From Reyranella sp. (GTDB lineage: Bacteria; Pseudomonadota; Alphaproteobacteria; Reyranellales; Reyranellaceae): a stretch of DNA of 64,000 nt. The notes below the pieces were generated by a model. It had not been told where the DNA came from and ran no database searches. It saw nothing but the letters and a program-made list of their open reading frames with translations. Numbering within the stretch: position 1 is the stretch's first letter; every line of letters begins with the position of its first letter. Shown here piece after piece: positions 37,217 to 46,100 of this stretch. Where the stretch lies: contig NZ_JAFKJN010000018.1 in assembly GCF_017305915.1 (NCBI RefSeq), positions 1-64,000 on the forward strand, given 5' to 3'. A program made the translations under genes and the position numbers.

Positions 37217-37699
37217 CTATATCGGACGCTTCTTCACAAGGTACTTGTGTTCGCCGTCGCACACCAGCAAGCCCGCCTGGTTGTGAATGGTAAGCCGCAG
37301 GGTGACGGTCCCGGTGGTCCGCCCCTCCTTGACCTCGCTCACTTCCAGCATCGGATAGAGCGTGTCACCGCAATAGACCGGCTTCAGGAAACGCGACGAC
37401 TGCTCGAGGAAGGCGATCAGCGAATCGCCGATGATATGCGGGAAGATGCCGGCGCCGGCCGCCCCCTGGATGGCGACTTGCAGCCCGTGCGCCAGCATAT
37501 CGCGATGGCCGCGCACCTTGCAGTACTCGCGGTCGTAGTGGATCGGATGATTGTCGCCACTGGCCAGCTGGAAGGCGCCGAACAGCGCTTCGGTCTGGGT
37601 CCGCGAGTTGATGTAGAAGCGCTGGCCGACCCTGAGATCCTCGAACCAGTGGGTCGGCCCAAGACGATGTTCTCCCGGGTCGAAGGGCCTCTCTTCCAT
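37217..37699 (-). CDS. MaoC-family dehydratase (hotdog fold)
   Basis: 160 residues. The hydratase motif appears as FGAFQLASGDNHPIHYDREYCKVRGHRDMLAHG, with catalytic Asp and His in SGDNHPIHYD near residues 48-57. LKPVYCGDTLYPMLEV is the conserved mid-sheet block. Enzymes of this family hydrate or dehydrate enoyl-CoA. First gene of the small run towards corA. No CoA-specific partner is adjacent. Confidence 0.85.
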   Translation of the reverse strand: MEERPFDPGEHRLGPTHWFEDLRVGQRFYINSRTQTEALFGAFQLASGDNHPIHYDREYCKVRGHRDMLAHGLQVAIQGAAGAGIFPHIIGDSLIAFLEQSSRFLKPVYCGDTLYPMLEVSEVKEGRTTGTVTLRLTIHNQAGLLVCDGEHKYLVKKRPI

Positions 37700-37787
37700 T
37701 GTGTGTCTCCCTGCCTTTTTGTTGGAGACAGCTTAGCAATGCGCGCGCCAGCTTTCACCCCGAAGCTTGTTCGTGATAGGTAGCCCG

Positions 37788-37809
37788 CGCGCTCCGGGGA
37801 GGGAGCGCG
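37788..37809. other. GC-rich hairpin in the 5' leader of the outer-membrane protein gene
   Basis: CGCGCTCC / GGAGCGCG with a 6-base loop lies 28 bases upstream of the outer-membrane protein start. It has only a weak T-rich tail, so it may be a leader structure or mRNA stabiliser rather than a terminator. Confidence 0.3.
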
Positions 37810-37837
37810 TCTGTTCCGCATATAGGAGTCCCCGATC

Positions 37838-38602
37838 GTGCTGGTATTCAAGCCGGGCCGCCTCGTCGCGGCCGGCACTGCGTTCGCGCTGTCTGCGCTT
37901 GCCTTTGCTTCCGCTTCCCAAGCTCAATCCAATCGATGGGACGGCTTCTATGCCGGCATCAATGCCGGTGTGAGCACCGCCAATGATGGCCTGAGGGTCT
38001 CGACGCGCGAAAGCGCGCCCGGCGGTCTGGCCACGGGACAAAATCTCGGCTTCTTTCCCCTCAAGACGGCGCCCAACAGCGGCTTCATCGGCGGCGTGCA
38101 GGCCGGCTACGGCCGCATCTTCCTCGACGGGGTCTATGTCGGCGCCGAGACCGACTTCCAATGGCTGAACGCCACGACCGCCACGGCCAGCAGCCCGGTT
38201 ATCGGCGGCCAGCAGTTGTCCACCTGGATCCAGCGCAACCAGACCTGGCTGGGTACGACCCGTGCCAAGCTCGGCTTCACGCCGATGAGCTATCTGCTGC
38301 TCTATGGAACCGGCGGCCTCGCCTACGGCGACACGCGCCTCAGCGTCTCGATGGGCAGCGCGAACGTCAGCCCGCCGCTCGCCTCCGCGCAGACGTCAGT
38401 CCAGACGCGCCTCGGCTTCACCGTCGGCGCCGGCTTCGAAGCCAGCGTCTGGGGGCCGCTGTCGATCAAGGGGGAGTGGCTGTACTACGATCTCGGATCG
38501 AGCTCGGTGAGCAATTCCTACATCTTCGGCGCCAGCAGCGCGACCACGACGGTGCTCGAGAACGGCCATATTTTCCGTGCCGGAATCAACTATCGCTTCT
38601 GA
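37838..38602 (+). CDS. Outer-membrane beta-barrel protein (Omp25/OmpW-like porin family)
   Basis: 254 residues from a GTG with AGGAG about 9 bases upstream. Signal peptide to about residue 30 (ALSALAFASASQA), then NRWDGFYAGINAGVSTAND, the typical alphaproteobacterial outer-membrane protein opening. Alternating aromatic/small strands follow (GYGRIFLDGVYVGAETDFQW, LLYGTGGLAYGDTRL, TRLGFTVGAGFEAS, LSIKGEWLYYDLG), ending FRAGINYRF with C-terminal Phe, the BAM recognition signal. Probably an eight-stranded barrel. It converges with the HAD gene, overlapping by 17 bases. Confidence 0.88.
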   Translation: MLVFKPGRLVAAGTAFALSALAFASASQAQSNRWDGFYAGINAGVSTANDGLRVSTRESAPGGLATGQNLGFFPLKTAPNSGFIGGVQAGYGRIFLDGVYVGAETDFQWLNATTATASSPVIGGQQLSTWIQRNQTWLGTTRAKLGFTPMSYLLLYGTGGLAYGDTRLSVSMGSANVSPPLASAQTSVQTRLGFTVGAGFEASVWGPLSIKGEWLYYDLGSSSVSNSYIFGASSATTTVLENGHIFRAGINYRF

Positions 38603-39203
38603 CGCACGCCGACAGACGGTCGAGGGTGCCTTCCAGATAGTCAGGCCTGGTATCGTCACGCGGCGCCAGGCCGATGCGATTGTGCCAGTAGACCGGCATG
38701 CCGACGGCCTTCGCGCCGGGCACATCGGATGCGGAGCCCGCGACGAACAGCGTTCGCGCGGGCTTCGTTCCAAGTCTTCGCAGCGCTGCGCGATAGACCT
38801 CCGGCCGCGGCTTGTAGAAGCCGACGCTCTCCGCCGTCTCGATCGAGGCGAACGGCACGCCGACGCGAGCCGCCGCCTGCTGGCCGAGGCGAATCGAGCA
38901 GTTGGTGGCGACGGCGAGCGGCAGGCCGATCTGCTTCAGGACCTGCGGCGCTTCGGGCCACGGCTGCAGCTCCGGCCAGCGCCGCTCGAGCTCGCTGCCG
39001 AACCGCTCCGGCAGGCCGACATCGCGCGCCGCCTCGCGCACCAGCGTCTCATAAGGCCGATAAGCCCCGCAGCCGTAGGTGATTTCGAGGTAGCGCCGCC
39101 GCCATTTCAGGCCGTCGGCCTCGGAGCCGGCGACGGCATTCCACAAAGTCCAGGAATCGAGCAGCGCCGTCAGCAGGTCGAAGACGACGGCGTCGTATTT
39201 CAC
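38586..39203 (-). CDS. HAD-superfamily hydrolase (haloacid dehalogenase-like)
   Basis: 205 residues from a GTG overlapping the GST stop (GTGA). Motif I is VVFDLLTALLD (nucleophile Asp), motif II VATNCS, motif III Lys/ESVGFYKPRPEVY, and motif IV FVAGSASDVPGAKAVGMPVYWHN. The motif order is that of the HAD family, but the classical DxDGT is D-L-L-T. Substrate unknown; a sugar- or acyl-phosphate phosphatase is as likely as a dehalogenase. Confidence 0.82.
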   Translation of the reverse strand: MKYDAVVFDLLTALLDSWTLWNAVAGSEADGLKWRRRYLEITYGCGAYRPYETLVREAARDVGLPERFGSELERRWPELQPWPEAPQVLKQIGLPLAVATNCSIRLGQQAAARVGVPFASIETAESVGFYKPRPEVYRAALRRLGTKPARTLFVAGSASDVPGAKAVGMPVYWHNRIGLAPRDDTRPDYLEGTLDRLSACVRSDS

Positions 39204-39880
39204 ACGGCCGCCGGGGCCTTGCGGCCAAAGCCGTCGAACTGGTCGAGCATGCGCTCGCGCCAGGCATAAATGACGTCGTCCTTCTCCAGCAGCTCGAGCG
39301 GGCTGATGGTGCGCGGCCACAGGAACGTGCCGAGCAGGATGTAGTCAGGGTAGGCTGGACTATCACCCGATAGAAATTTCTGATCGTTCAGCATGCGACG
39401 CGCCGGCTCGAGTGCGGCGCGGAAGGCAGCGACACCTTTTCCACGGGCGTTTGCCTGGAAGGCCGCAAAGTCCGTCGTGCCCAGCCGCTTGCCGCGCGAT
39501 TCGACGATGTAGGGCTTGTCCAGCGGCCGCACCCGGTCGACCAGGTCCGACACCACGTTCGGGAACAGCACGATGTGCACCGCGCCGTCGGCCCAGCCGT
39601 TGACGAACTTCGCCAGCGCCGGGTTGGGCATCAGCGGCTTGTCGGGATAGGCCGCGTCGAGGTGCTGGGCGATGAGCCAGCTGTCCTTCACGACCTCGGG
39701 GCCGTCATGGATCACCGGATAGGTCTGCGACTGGGCAAAGGCGATCTTGTGCTTCTCGCTGAAGCCGCAGGGCTCGTCGCGCCAGCTCAGGCCCTTGTGC
39801 TTGAGCGCCAGCTTGGCGCGCCAGCAGAACGGGCTCGGCCGCAGGTCCTTGTCGAAGGCGAGGTCGTAGAGGGTGATCAT
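39200..39880 (-). CDS. Glutathione S-transferase family protein
   Basis: 226 residues. N-terminal thioredoxin fold with DLRPSPFCWRAKLALKHKGLSW (catalytic Ser/Cys region), YPVIHDGPEVVKDSWLIAQHLD (glutathione cis-Pro and Asp/Ser), and a helical C-terminal domain with AYPDYILLGTFLWPRT. The SPFCWR motif is reminiscent of the beta-etherase (LigE/LigF) group, but this is not conclusive. Stop overlaps the HAD start and its own start overlaps the mmsB stop by 4 bases. Confidence 0.83.
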   Translation of the reverse strand: MITLYDLAFDKDLRPSPFCWRAKLALKHKGLSWRDEPCGFSEKHKIAFAQSQTYPVIHDGPEVVKDSWLIAQHLDAAYPDKPLMPNPALAKFVNGWADGAVHIVLFPNVVSDLVDRVRPLDKPYIVESRGKRLGTTDFAAFQANARGKGVAAFRAALEPARRMLNDQKFLSGDSPAYPDYILLGTFLWPRTISPLELLEKDDVIYAWRERMLDQFDGFGRKAPAAV

Positions 39881-40758
39881 TTGCCATCAAGCATCTTGAT
39901 GATGCCGGAGAAGTCCTTGCCCGCGTTGCCCGCGTTGACGAACAGGCTGAAGAGCTGCGCGGCCTCCGCGCCGAGCGGCGTCGCCGCGCCGGCCGCGGCG
40001 GAAGCCTGCTGCGCCAGCAGGAGATCCTTCAGCATCATCGCCGCGGTGAAGCCGGCCTGGTAGTCGCGGTTCGCCGGCGAGGTCGGCACCGGGCCCGGCA
40101 CCGGGCAGTAATTGACCAGCGACCAGCACGAGCCCGACGCGGTCGAGACCACGTTGAACAGCTTCTGCGCGTCGAGGCCGAGCCGCTTGCCGAGCATGAA
40201 GCCCTCGCACACCGCGACCATCGACACGCCCAGGATCATGTTGTTGCAGATCTTGGCGGCCTGGCCGTTGCCGCTGTCGCCGGCATGGACGATGTTCTTG
40301 CCCATCTTCTCGAGGATCGGCCTGGCCTTGCCGAAAGCCGCCTCGGGCCCTCCGACCATGAAGGTGAGCGTGCCGGCCGTGGCGCCGCCGACGCCGCCGG
40401 ACACCGGCGCATCGATCATCTCGAAACCCTTCGCCTTGGCCGCCGACGAGACATGCCGCGCGCTCTCGACGTCGATCGTCGAGCAGTCGATCAGCAGCGC
40501 CCCCTTGGCGACGTTGGGCAGCACGTCCTTCTCGTAGACATCGCGCACATGCTTGCCGGCCGGCAGCATGGTGACGACGATCTCGGCGTCCTTCACCGCC
40601 TCGGCGGCGCTGGCCGCCTTGTGGGCGCCCTTCGCGACCGCTGCCGCGACGGCAGCGTCGGAGAGGTCGAAGGCTTTGACGTGATGCTGGGCCTTGGCAA
40701 GGTTGGCGGCCATCGGGCCACCCATGTTGCCGAGACCGATGAAGGCGATTTTCGCCAT
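39877..40758 (-). CDS. mmsB: 3-hydroxyisobutyrate dehydrogenase
   Basis: 293 residues from the ATG at 40758, with GAGGAGG upstream; the longer frame overlaps the hydrolase gene. Oxidises 3-hydroxyisobutyrate to methylmalonate semialdehyde in valine degradation. MAKIAFIGLGNMGGPMAANLAKA is the NAD+ Rossmann motif and APVSGGVGGATAGTLTFMVGG the substrate motif. The catalytic lysine is in GNGQAAKICNNMILGVSM near residue 170. SCWSLVNYCPVPGPVPTSPANRDYQAGF is typical of MmsB. It follows the hydrolase by 11 bases. Confidence 0.95.
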   Translation of the reverse strand: MAKIAFIGLGNMGGPMAANLAKAQHHVKAFDLSDAAVAAAVAKGAHKAASAAEAVKDAEIVVTMLPAGKHVRDVYEKDVLPNVAKGALLIDCSTIDVESARHVSSAAKAKGFEMIDAPVSGGVGGATAGTLTFMVGGPEAAFGKARPILEKMGKNIVHAGDSGNGQAAKICNNMILGVSMVAVCEGFMLGKRLGLDAQKLFNVVSTASGSCWSLVNYCPVPGPVPTSPANRDYQAGFTAAMMLKDLLLAQQASAAAGAATPLGAEAAQLFSLFVNAGNAGKDFSGIIKMLDGK

Positions 40759-40769
40759 GGCGTCCTCCT

Positions 40770-41837
40770 CTAGCCGAAGACCAGGTCGTTCGACACCGGC
40801 TTGAAATGAGCGTCGACCATCTCCCGGGTCACACCGGAGAGGGTCGGCGGGTTCCACTGGGGCTTCTGGTCCTTGTCGATCAGCAGGGCGCGCACGCCCT
40901 CGAAGAAGTCATGGTCCGGCCGCATGCAGGCCTGGCTCATGCGATATTCGATGGTCATCGAATCCTCGAACGAGCGGTTGGCGCAGCGCCTGAGCTGCTC
41001 GAGCGTGATCGCCATGGCGAGCGGCGACAGCTTGAGCAGCGCCGCGAGCTGCTTGTCGGCCCATTCGCCGCCGTGCTTCTTCAGCTTGGCCTCGATCTCG
41101 GCAACCGACTCCGCCGAGAAGCAGCGGTCGATCTTCGGCATCATTGCCGGCAGGGTCGGCAGGCCGGGGTCGGCCTTGAAGCGATCGATGACCGCATGGA
41201 CCTTCCGGTTCGCGCCGGGGCCCGACAGATCGGCCGCGCCCAGTGCCGCCTGCAGGTCGTTCATCCTGGCGCTCGGCACGTGCGCGTCGACGATGCCGGC
41301 CCACACGCCGTCGGCGATCTTCAGGCGATGGCTGGTCAGCGCCAGGAAGGTGCCCAGCGCGCCCTGCAGGCGCGTCAGGAAGTAGCCGCCGCCGACATCG
41401 GGGAACAGGCCGATGGTCGTCTCCGGCATGGCGAACAGGAACTTCTCGCTCGCCACCGAATGGCTGCCGTGGACCGACAGGCCGACGCCGCCGCCCATGT
41501 CGATGCCGTCGATCAGCGAGATCCACGGCTTGGCGTAGCGGTAGATGCGGCGGTTGACGATGTACTCGTCATAGAAGAAGTCGCGCCGCAGGGTGCCGCC
41601 CTTGGGGTCCTTGCTCTCGCGATAGAGGTTGGTGACGTCGCCGCCGGCGCAGAAGGCGCGGTCGCCGGCGCCGCGCAGCACCACCGCCTTGATCCTGGGG
41701 TCCTTCTCCCAGCCGGGGATGACCTTCTCGAGCTCGAGGATCATGCCATGCGTCAGCGCGTTCAGCGCCTTGGGCCGGTTGAGCGTGATCAGCCCCAGCC
41801 CGTCCTTCACCTCGAACAAAATCTCTGCGTCAGACAT
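40770..41837 (-). CDS. 3-hydroxyisobutyryl-CoA hydrolase (enoyl-CoA hydratase/isomerase fold)
   Basis: 355 residues, the length of 3-hydroxyisobutyryl-CoA hydrolases (HIBCH) rather than crotonases (about 260). Motifs: ITLNRPKALNALTHGMI, FCAGGDVTNLY (oxyanion hole), GIDMGGGVGLSVHG, and AMPETTIGLFPDVGGGYFLTRLQG, with the catalytic Glu in METTIG-type position and Asp in FPDVGG. It releases free hydroxyisobutyrate in valine breakdown, feeding MmsB encoded downstream. The acyl-CoA dehydrogenase upstream is 3 bases away. Confidence 0.92.
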   Translation of the reverse strand: MSDAEILFEVKDGLGLITLNRPKALNALTHGMILELEKVIPGWEKDPRIKAVVLRGAGDRAFCAGGDVTNLYRESKDPKGGTLRRDFFYDEYIVNRRIYRYAKPWISLIDGIDMGGGVGLSVHGSHSVASEKFLFAMPETTIGLFPDVGGGYFLTRLQGALGTFLALTSHRLKIADGVWAGIVDAHVPSARMNDLQAALGAADLSGPGANRKVHAVIDRFKADPGLPTLPAMMPKIDRCFSAESVAEIEAKLKKHGGEWADKQLAALLKLSPLAMAITLEQLRRCANRSFEDSMTIEYRMSQACMRPDHDFFEGVRALLIDKDQKPQWNPPTLSGVTREMVDAHFKPVSNDLVFG

Positions 41838-41840
41838 TCC

Positions 41841-42980
41841 TCATCCCACTAAGAGTCGCCGGGCAATGATCACGCGCATGATCTCGTTGGTGCCTTCGAG
41901 GATCTGATGCACGCGCAGGTCTCGCAGATACCGCTCGATGGGAAAGTCCTTCAAGTAGCCGTAGCCGCCATGCAGTTGCAGCGCCTCGTTGACGACCCGG
42001 AAGCCGACATCGGTCGCAAAGCGCTTGCCCATCGCCGCCGCCTGCGTCGCCTCCGGCGACTTGGCATCGAGCAGCGAGGCGGCGCGCCAGATCATCAGCC
42101 GCGCCGCATCGAGCTCGGTCGCCATGTCGGCGAGCTTGAACTGCGTCGCCTGGAAGTCGGCCAGCGGCTTGCCGAACTGCTTGCGCTCGACGACGTAGCG
42201 CGACGCCGTCTCGAGGCAGGCCCGTGCGCCGCCCAGCGAGCAGGCGCCGATGTTGATGCGGCCGCCGTCGAGCCCCATCATCGCGATCTTGAAGCCGTGA
42301 CCTTCGGGCCCCAGCCGATTGGCGGCCGGCACCCGGCAATTCTCGAAGATCACCGCCGCGGTCGGCTGGCTGTTCCAGCCGAGCTTCTGCTCCTGCTTGC
42401 CGAACGACAGTCCGGGCGTGCCCGCCTCGACCACCAGCGTTGAAACGCCCCCTGCTCCCGGCCCGCCAGTCCGCAGCATCACGACATAGATGTTGCTGCG
42501 CCCGCCGCCGGAGATGAACGCTTTGGTGCCATTCACGACATAGTGGTCGCCGTTCAACTCGGCGCGCGTTGCCAGCGCTGCCGCGTCGGAGCCGGCGCCC
42601 GGCTCGGTCAGGCAGTAGCTGGCGAAATGCTCCATCGAGCAAAGCTTGGGCAGAAAGCGCCGGCGCTGCTCGTCGTCGCCGAAGCCGTCGATCATCCAGG
42701 CGGCCATGTTGTGGATCGAGATGTAGGCCGCGGTGCTCGGGCACGCCGCCGCCAGCTCCTCCATGATCAGCGCCGCATCGAACCGCGACAGGCCCGAGCC
42801 GCCGACATCGTCGCCCACATAGATGCCGCCGAAGCCCAGCGCCGCCGCCTCGCGCAGCACCGCCTCGGGGAAGATCTTCTCGGCATCCCACCGCGCGGCC
42901 TCGGGCAGCATGCGTTCGGTCGCGAACTGGCGCGCCGTGTCGCGGAAGGCCTGCTGGTCCTCGGTGAGGGTGAAATCCAT
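41841..42980 (-). CDS. Isobutyryl-CoA dehydrogenase-like acyl-CoA dehydrogenase
   Basis: 379 residues. MDFTLTEDQQAFRDTARQFATERMLPEAARWD at the start, YCLTEPGAGSDAAAL (flavin), FISGGGRSNIYVVMLRTGG, and VERKQFGKPLADFQATQFKLADM. The catalytic Glu is in QILEGTNEIMRVIIARRLL near residue 362. The following two genes are the next two steps of valine degradation, so isobutyryl-CoA is the best substrate guess. An alternative start 15 bases upstream would add MIRRA. The start region is preceded by a G6/C6 run at about 42999-43012. Confidence 0.9.
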   Translation of the reverse strand: MDFTLTEDQQAFRDTARQFATERMLPEAARWDAEKIFPEAVLREAAALGFGGIYVGDDVGGSGLSRFDAALIMEELAAACPSTAAYISIHNMAAWMIDGFGDDEQRRRFLPKLCSMEHFASYCLTEPGAGSDAAALATRAELNGDHYVVNGTKAFISGGGRSNIYVVMLRTGGPGAGGVSTLVVEAGTPGLSFGKQEQKLGWNSQPTAAVIFENCRVPAANRLGPEGHGFKIAMMGLDGGRINIGACSLGGARACLETASRYVVERKQFGKPLADFQATQFKLADMATELDAARLMIWRAASLLDAKSPEATQAAAMGKRFATDVGFRVVNEALQLHGGYGYLKDFPIERYLRDLRVHQILEGTNEIMRVIIARRLLVG

Positions 42981-43039
42981 GGCGCGGCGGATCATATCGG
43001 GGGGTCCCCCCCTGTCAACGAAACGCCTATGCTTGCAGC

Positions 43040-43423
43040 ATGGCAACCGAAACCCGACCGGGCGGCGCGCTGCTGGCGATGGTCTTGGCGGCCGCCCTGG
43101 TGGCAGTCGTCGGCCTCGGCGGCCTGCTCTTCGGCTTCGACCAACTGCGCGCGATCGGCAGCCGCTACATGATCGCCGTCCTGTTCGTGACCGTGTGGTC
43201 GATGGTCTTTCTCGCGATGACCATAATGCACGCCCCGGCGACGCCCATCGTCGCCAGCGCCGGCCTCGTGCTGTGGATCGCCTACCGCTTCTGCGTCGCC
43301 GTCGCCTCCGGCGGCTGGCCGCTGGTCGTCGACCTTCTCGGCGAGGCCATCCTTGCCGCGGGCTTCTGCGGCTACATGCTGACGGGCACGGCTCCCGCCG
43401 CGTTCTACCGCCGGCGGCCCTGA
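43040..43423 (+). CDS. Small membrane protein, tandem paralog 1
   Basis: 127 residues with about four hydrophobic helices and a basic tail. It ends EAILAAGFCGYMLTGTAPAAFYRRRP. The next gene ends with nearly the same block (ETALAAGFCGYMAAGVRPNAYYRRR). No family recognised. Divergent from the isobutyryl-CoA dehydrogenase gene by 59 bases; 3 bases separate it from its paralog. Confidence 0.6.
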   Translation: MATETRPGGALLAMVLAAALVAVVGLGGLLFGFDQLRAIGSRYMIAVLFVTVWSMVFLAMTIMHAPATPIVASAGLVLWIAYRFCVAVASGGWPLVVDLLGEAILAAGFCGYMLTGTAPAAFYRRRP

Positions 43424-43426
43424 CCT

Positions 43427-43672
43427 ATGGCCTGGCGCGACATGACCGCGGAGGAGATCGCCAGCCGGCCGGAGCTGCGGCTGGGCGGTGCGCTGTTCAT
43501 CGCGCCGACCGTCAGCATGCTGCTGGCGATACTCGTGCTCTACACCGGCGGCGTCCATGCCAATCCGGCCGCCGTCCTGGCCGAAACCGCCCTGGCGGCC
43601 GGGTTCTGCGGCTATATGGCGGCAGGTGTGCGGCCGAATGCCTATTATCGGCGTCGCCTTCCCACGGCCTGA
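43427..43672 (+). CDS. Small membrane protein, tandem paralog 2
   Basis: 81 residues with two hydrophobic helices. After a cytoplasmic start (MAWRDMTAEEIASRPELRLGG) it matches the C-terminal two-thirds of the preceding protein, sharing LAAGFCGYM and the YRRR tail. This suggests a duplication of a C-terminal module with loss of the N-terminal helices. Twenty bases from hemB. Function unknown. Confidence 0.55.
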   Translation: MAWRDMTAEEIASRPELRLGGALFIAPTVSMLLAILVLYTGGVHANPAAVLAETALAAGFCGYMAAGVRPNAYYRRRLPTA

Positions 43673-43691
43673 GCCGCTATAAATCCGGCTC

Positions 43692-44702
<1,011 letters not shown>

Positions 44703-45203
44703 ATGATCGCCCCGCTCATGATCGAACGCCCGTCGGCGCGGCTGATCCTGCTCGACCCGCAGGACCGCGTTTTCCTGTTCAAGGTCCACCAGCCCACGGT
44801 CTACGACCCGGCCGATCCGTTCCGCGACCCGTTCTGGATCCTGATCGGCGGCATGGTCGACCCAGGCGAGTCGTTCGCCGACACGGCGATGCGCGAGGCG
44901 CGCGAGGAGACCGGGATCGCGATCGAGGATGTGCGCTGGGTGTGGTCGCGCGAGCGCGTGATGCAGTGGCGCGAAAAGCAGGTCCGGCATCGCGAGCAGT
45001 TCTTCCTCGGCCGCGCCGGCTCGGCGACAGTCGACACGTCCGGGCTCGACGAGAAGGAGAAGAGCTGGACCCTCGATCACCGCTGGTGGAGCGTCGACGA
45101 GATCGCCGCCTCGGCCGAGCGCTTCGAGCCCGTCAAGCTCGCCGGGCTGCTCAAGGGGCTGCTGCAGGACGGCCCGCCCGTCGAGCCGGTCACGATCGGC
45201 TAG
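44703..45203 (+). CDS. Nudix hydrolase
   Basis: 166 residues; ATG immediately after the hemB stop, so co-translated. Nudix box GGMVDPGESFADTAMREAREETGI near residues 48-71 fits Gx5Ex7REUxEExGU. RLILLDPQDRVFLFKVH precedes it. The loop after the box (RVMQWREKQVRHREQFFLGR) has the look of ADP-ribose/dinucleotide pyrophosphatases, but the substrate is unclear. It converges with the next minus-strand gene, overlapping by 14 bases. Confidence 0.88.
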   Translation: MIAPLMIERPSARLILLDPQDRVFLFKVHQPTVYDPADPFRDPFWILIGGMVDPGESFADTAMREAREETGIAIEDVRWVWSRERVMQWREKQVRHREQFFLGRAGSATVDTSGLDEKEKSWTLDHRWWSVDEIAASAERFEPVKLAGLLKGLLQDGPPVEPVTIG

Positions 45204-46026
45204 CGCCATCGCCCAGCATCCGCTGCAGGTCACCGATGCCCAGCATCTGCGGCATCCAGGCGAACGAGCCCTGCTCCTTCATCGCCTTTGCCGCATCGAC
45301 GAATGTCGCCAGTGCCAGCCGTGACAGCGCGCCGCCGACGCTGATCCGCTTGGCGCCCGCCTCGGCGAGTTGCGACGCCGTGATGCCAGGATCGAGCCAG
45401 CCGGTGACCACGTTGAACGGCCGCTTCACCGCCTGCACGACCTGGCGCACTTCCGCGACAGTACGCAGGCCCGGCGCGTAGAGCACGTCGGCACCCGCCG
45501 CTTCGTAGGCCTGCAGGCGGCGGATCGTATCGGCCATGTCGTTGCGGCCGCGGATCAGGTTCTCCGCCCGCGCCGTCAGCATAAACGGCACCGGCTGCGC
45601 CCGGGCGACGGCCACCGCTGCTTTCACACGCTCGACCGAGAGATCGAAATCGTAGATCGGATCGTTGCGGTCGCCAGTGTAGTCCTCGATCGAGCCGCCG
45701 GCCGCGCCGGCCTCGGCCGCGAGCCGGATCGCCTCCGCTGCTTCCTTCGGGTCTTGGGCGAAGCCGTTCTCGAGGTCGACGTTCACGGGCAACGGTGTCG
45801 CCTCGACGATCTCGCGGCAGTTGGCGATCACCTCGGCAAGGGTCACCGCGCTATTGGGCCGACCCAGCATGTTGGCAAGGCCGAGACTGGTGGTCGCCAA
45901 TGCTTCGAATCCGAGTGCGGCAAGCAGACGGGCGGTGCCCGCATCCCACGGGTTGGGAATGATGAAGGCGCCCGGCCGGTCGTGGAGGGCGCGGAAGGTG
46001 GCGGCTTTGTTGGCTGCAGTGGTCAT
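45190..46026 (-). CDS. Isocitrate lyase/PEP mutase family protein
   Basis: 278 residues. FRALHDRPGAFIIPNPWDAGTARLLAALGFEALATTSLG is the N-terminal family motif. VNVDLENGFAQDPKEAAEAIRLAAEAGAAGGSIEDY follows, with metal Asp and Glu. FMLTARAENLIRGRNDMADTIRRLQAYEAAGADVLYAPGL is also present. Several members are 2-methylisocitrate lyases, oxaloacetate decarboxylases or carboxyphosphonoenolpyruvate mutases; the KKCGH catalytic motif of true ICLs is absent. Divergent from a LysR gene, which is probably its regulator. Confidence 0.88.
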   Translation of the reverse strand: MTTAANKAATFRALHDRPGAFIIPNPWDAGTARLLAALGFEALATTSLGLANMLGRPNSAVTLAEVIANCREIVEATPLPVNVDLENGFAQDPKEAAEAIRLAAEAGAAGGSIEDYTGDRNDPIYDFDLSVERVKAAVAVARAQPVPFMLTARAENLIRGRNDMADTIRRLQAYEAAGADVLYAPGLRTVAEVRQVVQAVKRPFNVVTGWLDPGITASQLAEAGAKRISVGGALSRLALATFVDAAKAMKEQGSFAWMPQMLGIGDLQRMLGDGASRS

Positions 46027-46047
46027 GGCGCGACTCTGGCCGGCACC

Positions 46048-46069
46048 CTATGCTTTGGGAAATGCATAG
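46048..46069. promoter_or_regulatory. LysR-type operator candidate
   Basis: CTATGC, 10 bases and GCATAG form an inverted repeat in the 74-base divergent region; the ATGC...GCAT core fits the T-N11-A dyad of LysR regulators. It is 21 bases upstream of the PEP-mutase-family start. Confidence 0.55.
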
Positions 46070-46083
46070 TTTCTGCCATCAGC

Positions 46084-46098
46084 ATCAGGATTCCTGAT
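46084..46098. promoter_or_regulatory. Palindrome abutting the LysR start codon
   Basis: ATCAGGA-T-TCCTGAT, a 15-base perfect palindrome, ends 2 bases before the LysR ATG and includes its AGGA Shine-Dalgarno. A regulator bound here would block its own translation start region; an mRNA hairpin would mask the ribosome site. Confidence 0.45.
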
Positions 46099-46100
46099 CC

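Noticed and set aside
42999..43012. G6-T-C6/7 run upstream of the isobutyryl-CoA dehydrogenase gene
   Set aside because: A one-base loop makes a stable RNA hairpin unlikely; more probably a simple GC run. Could affect the start, but there is no supporting signal.
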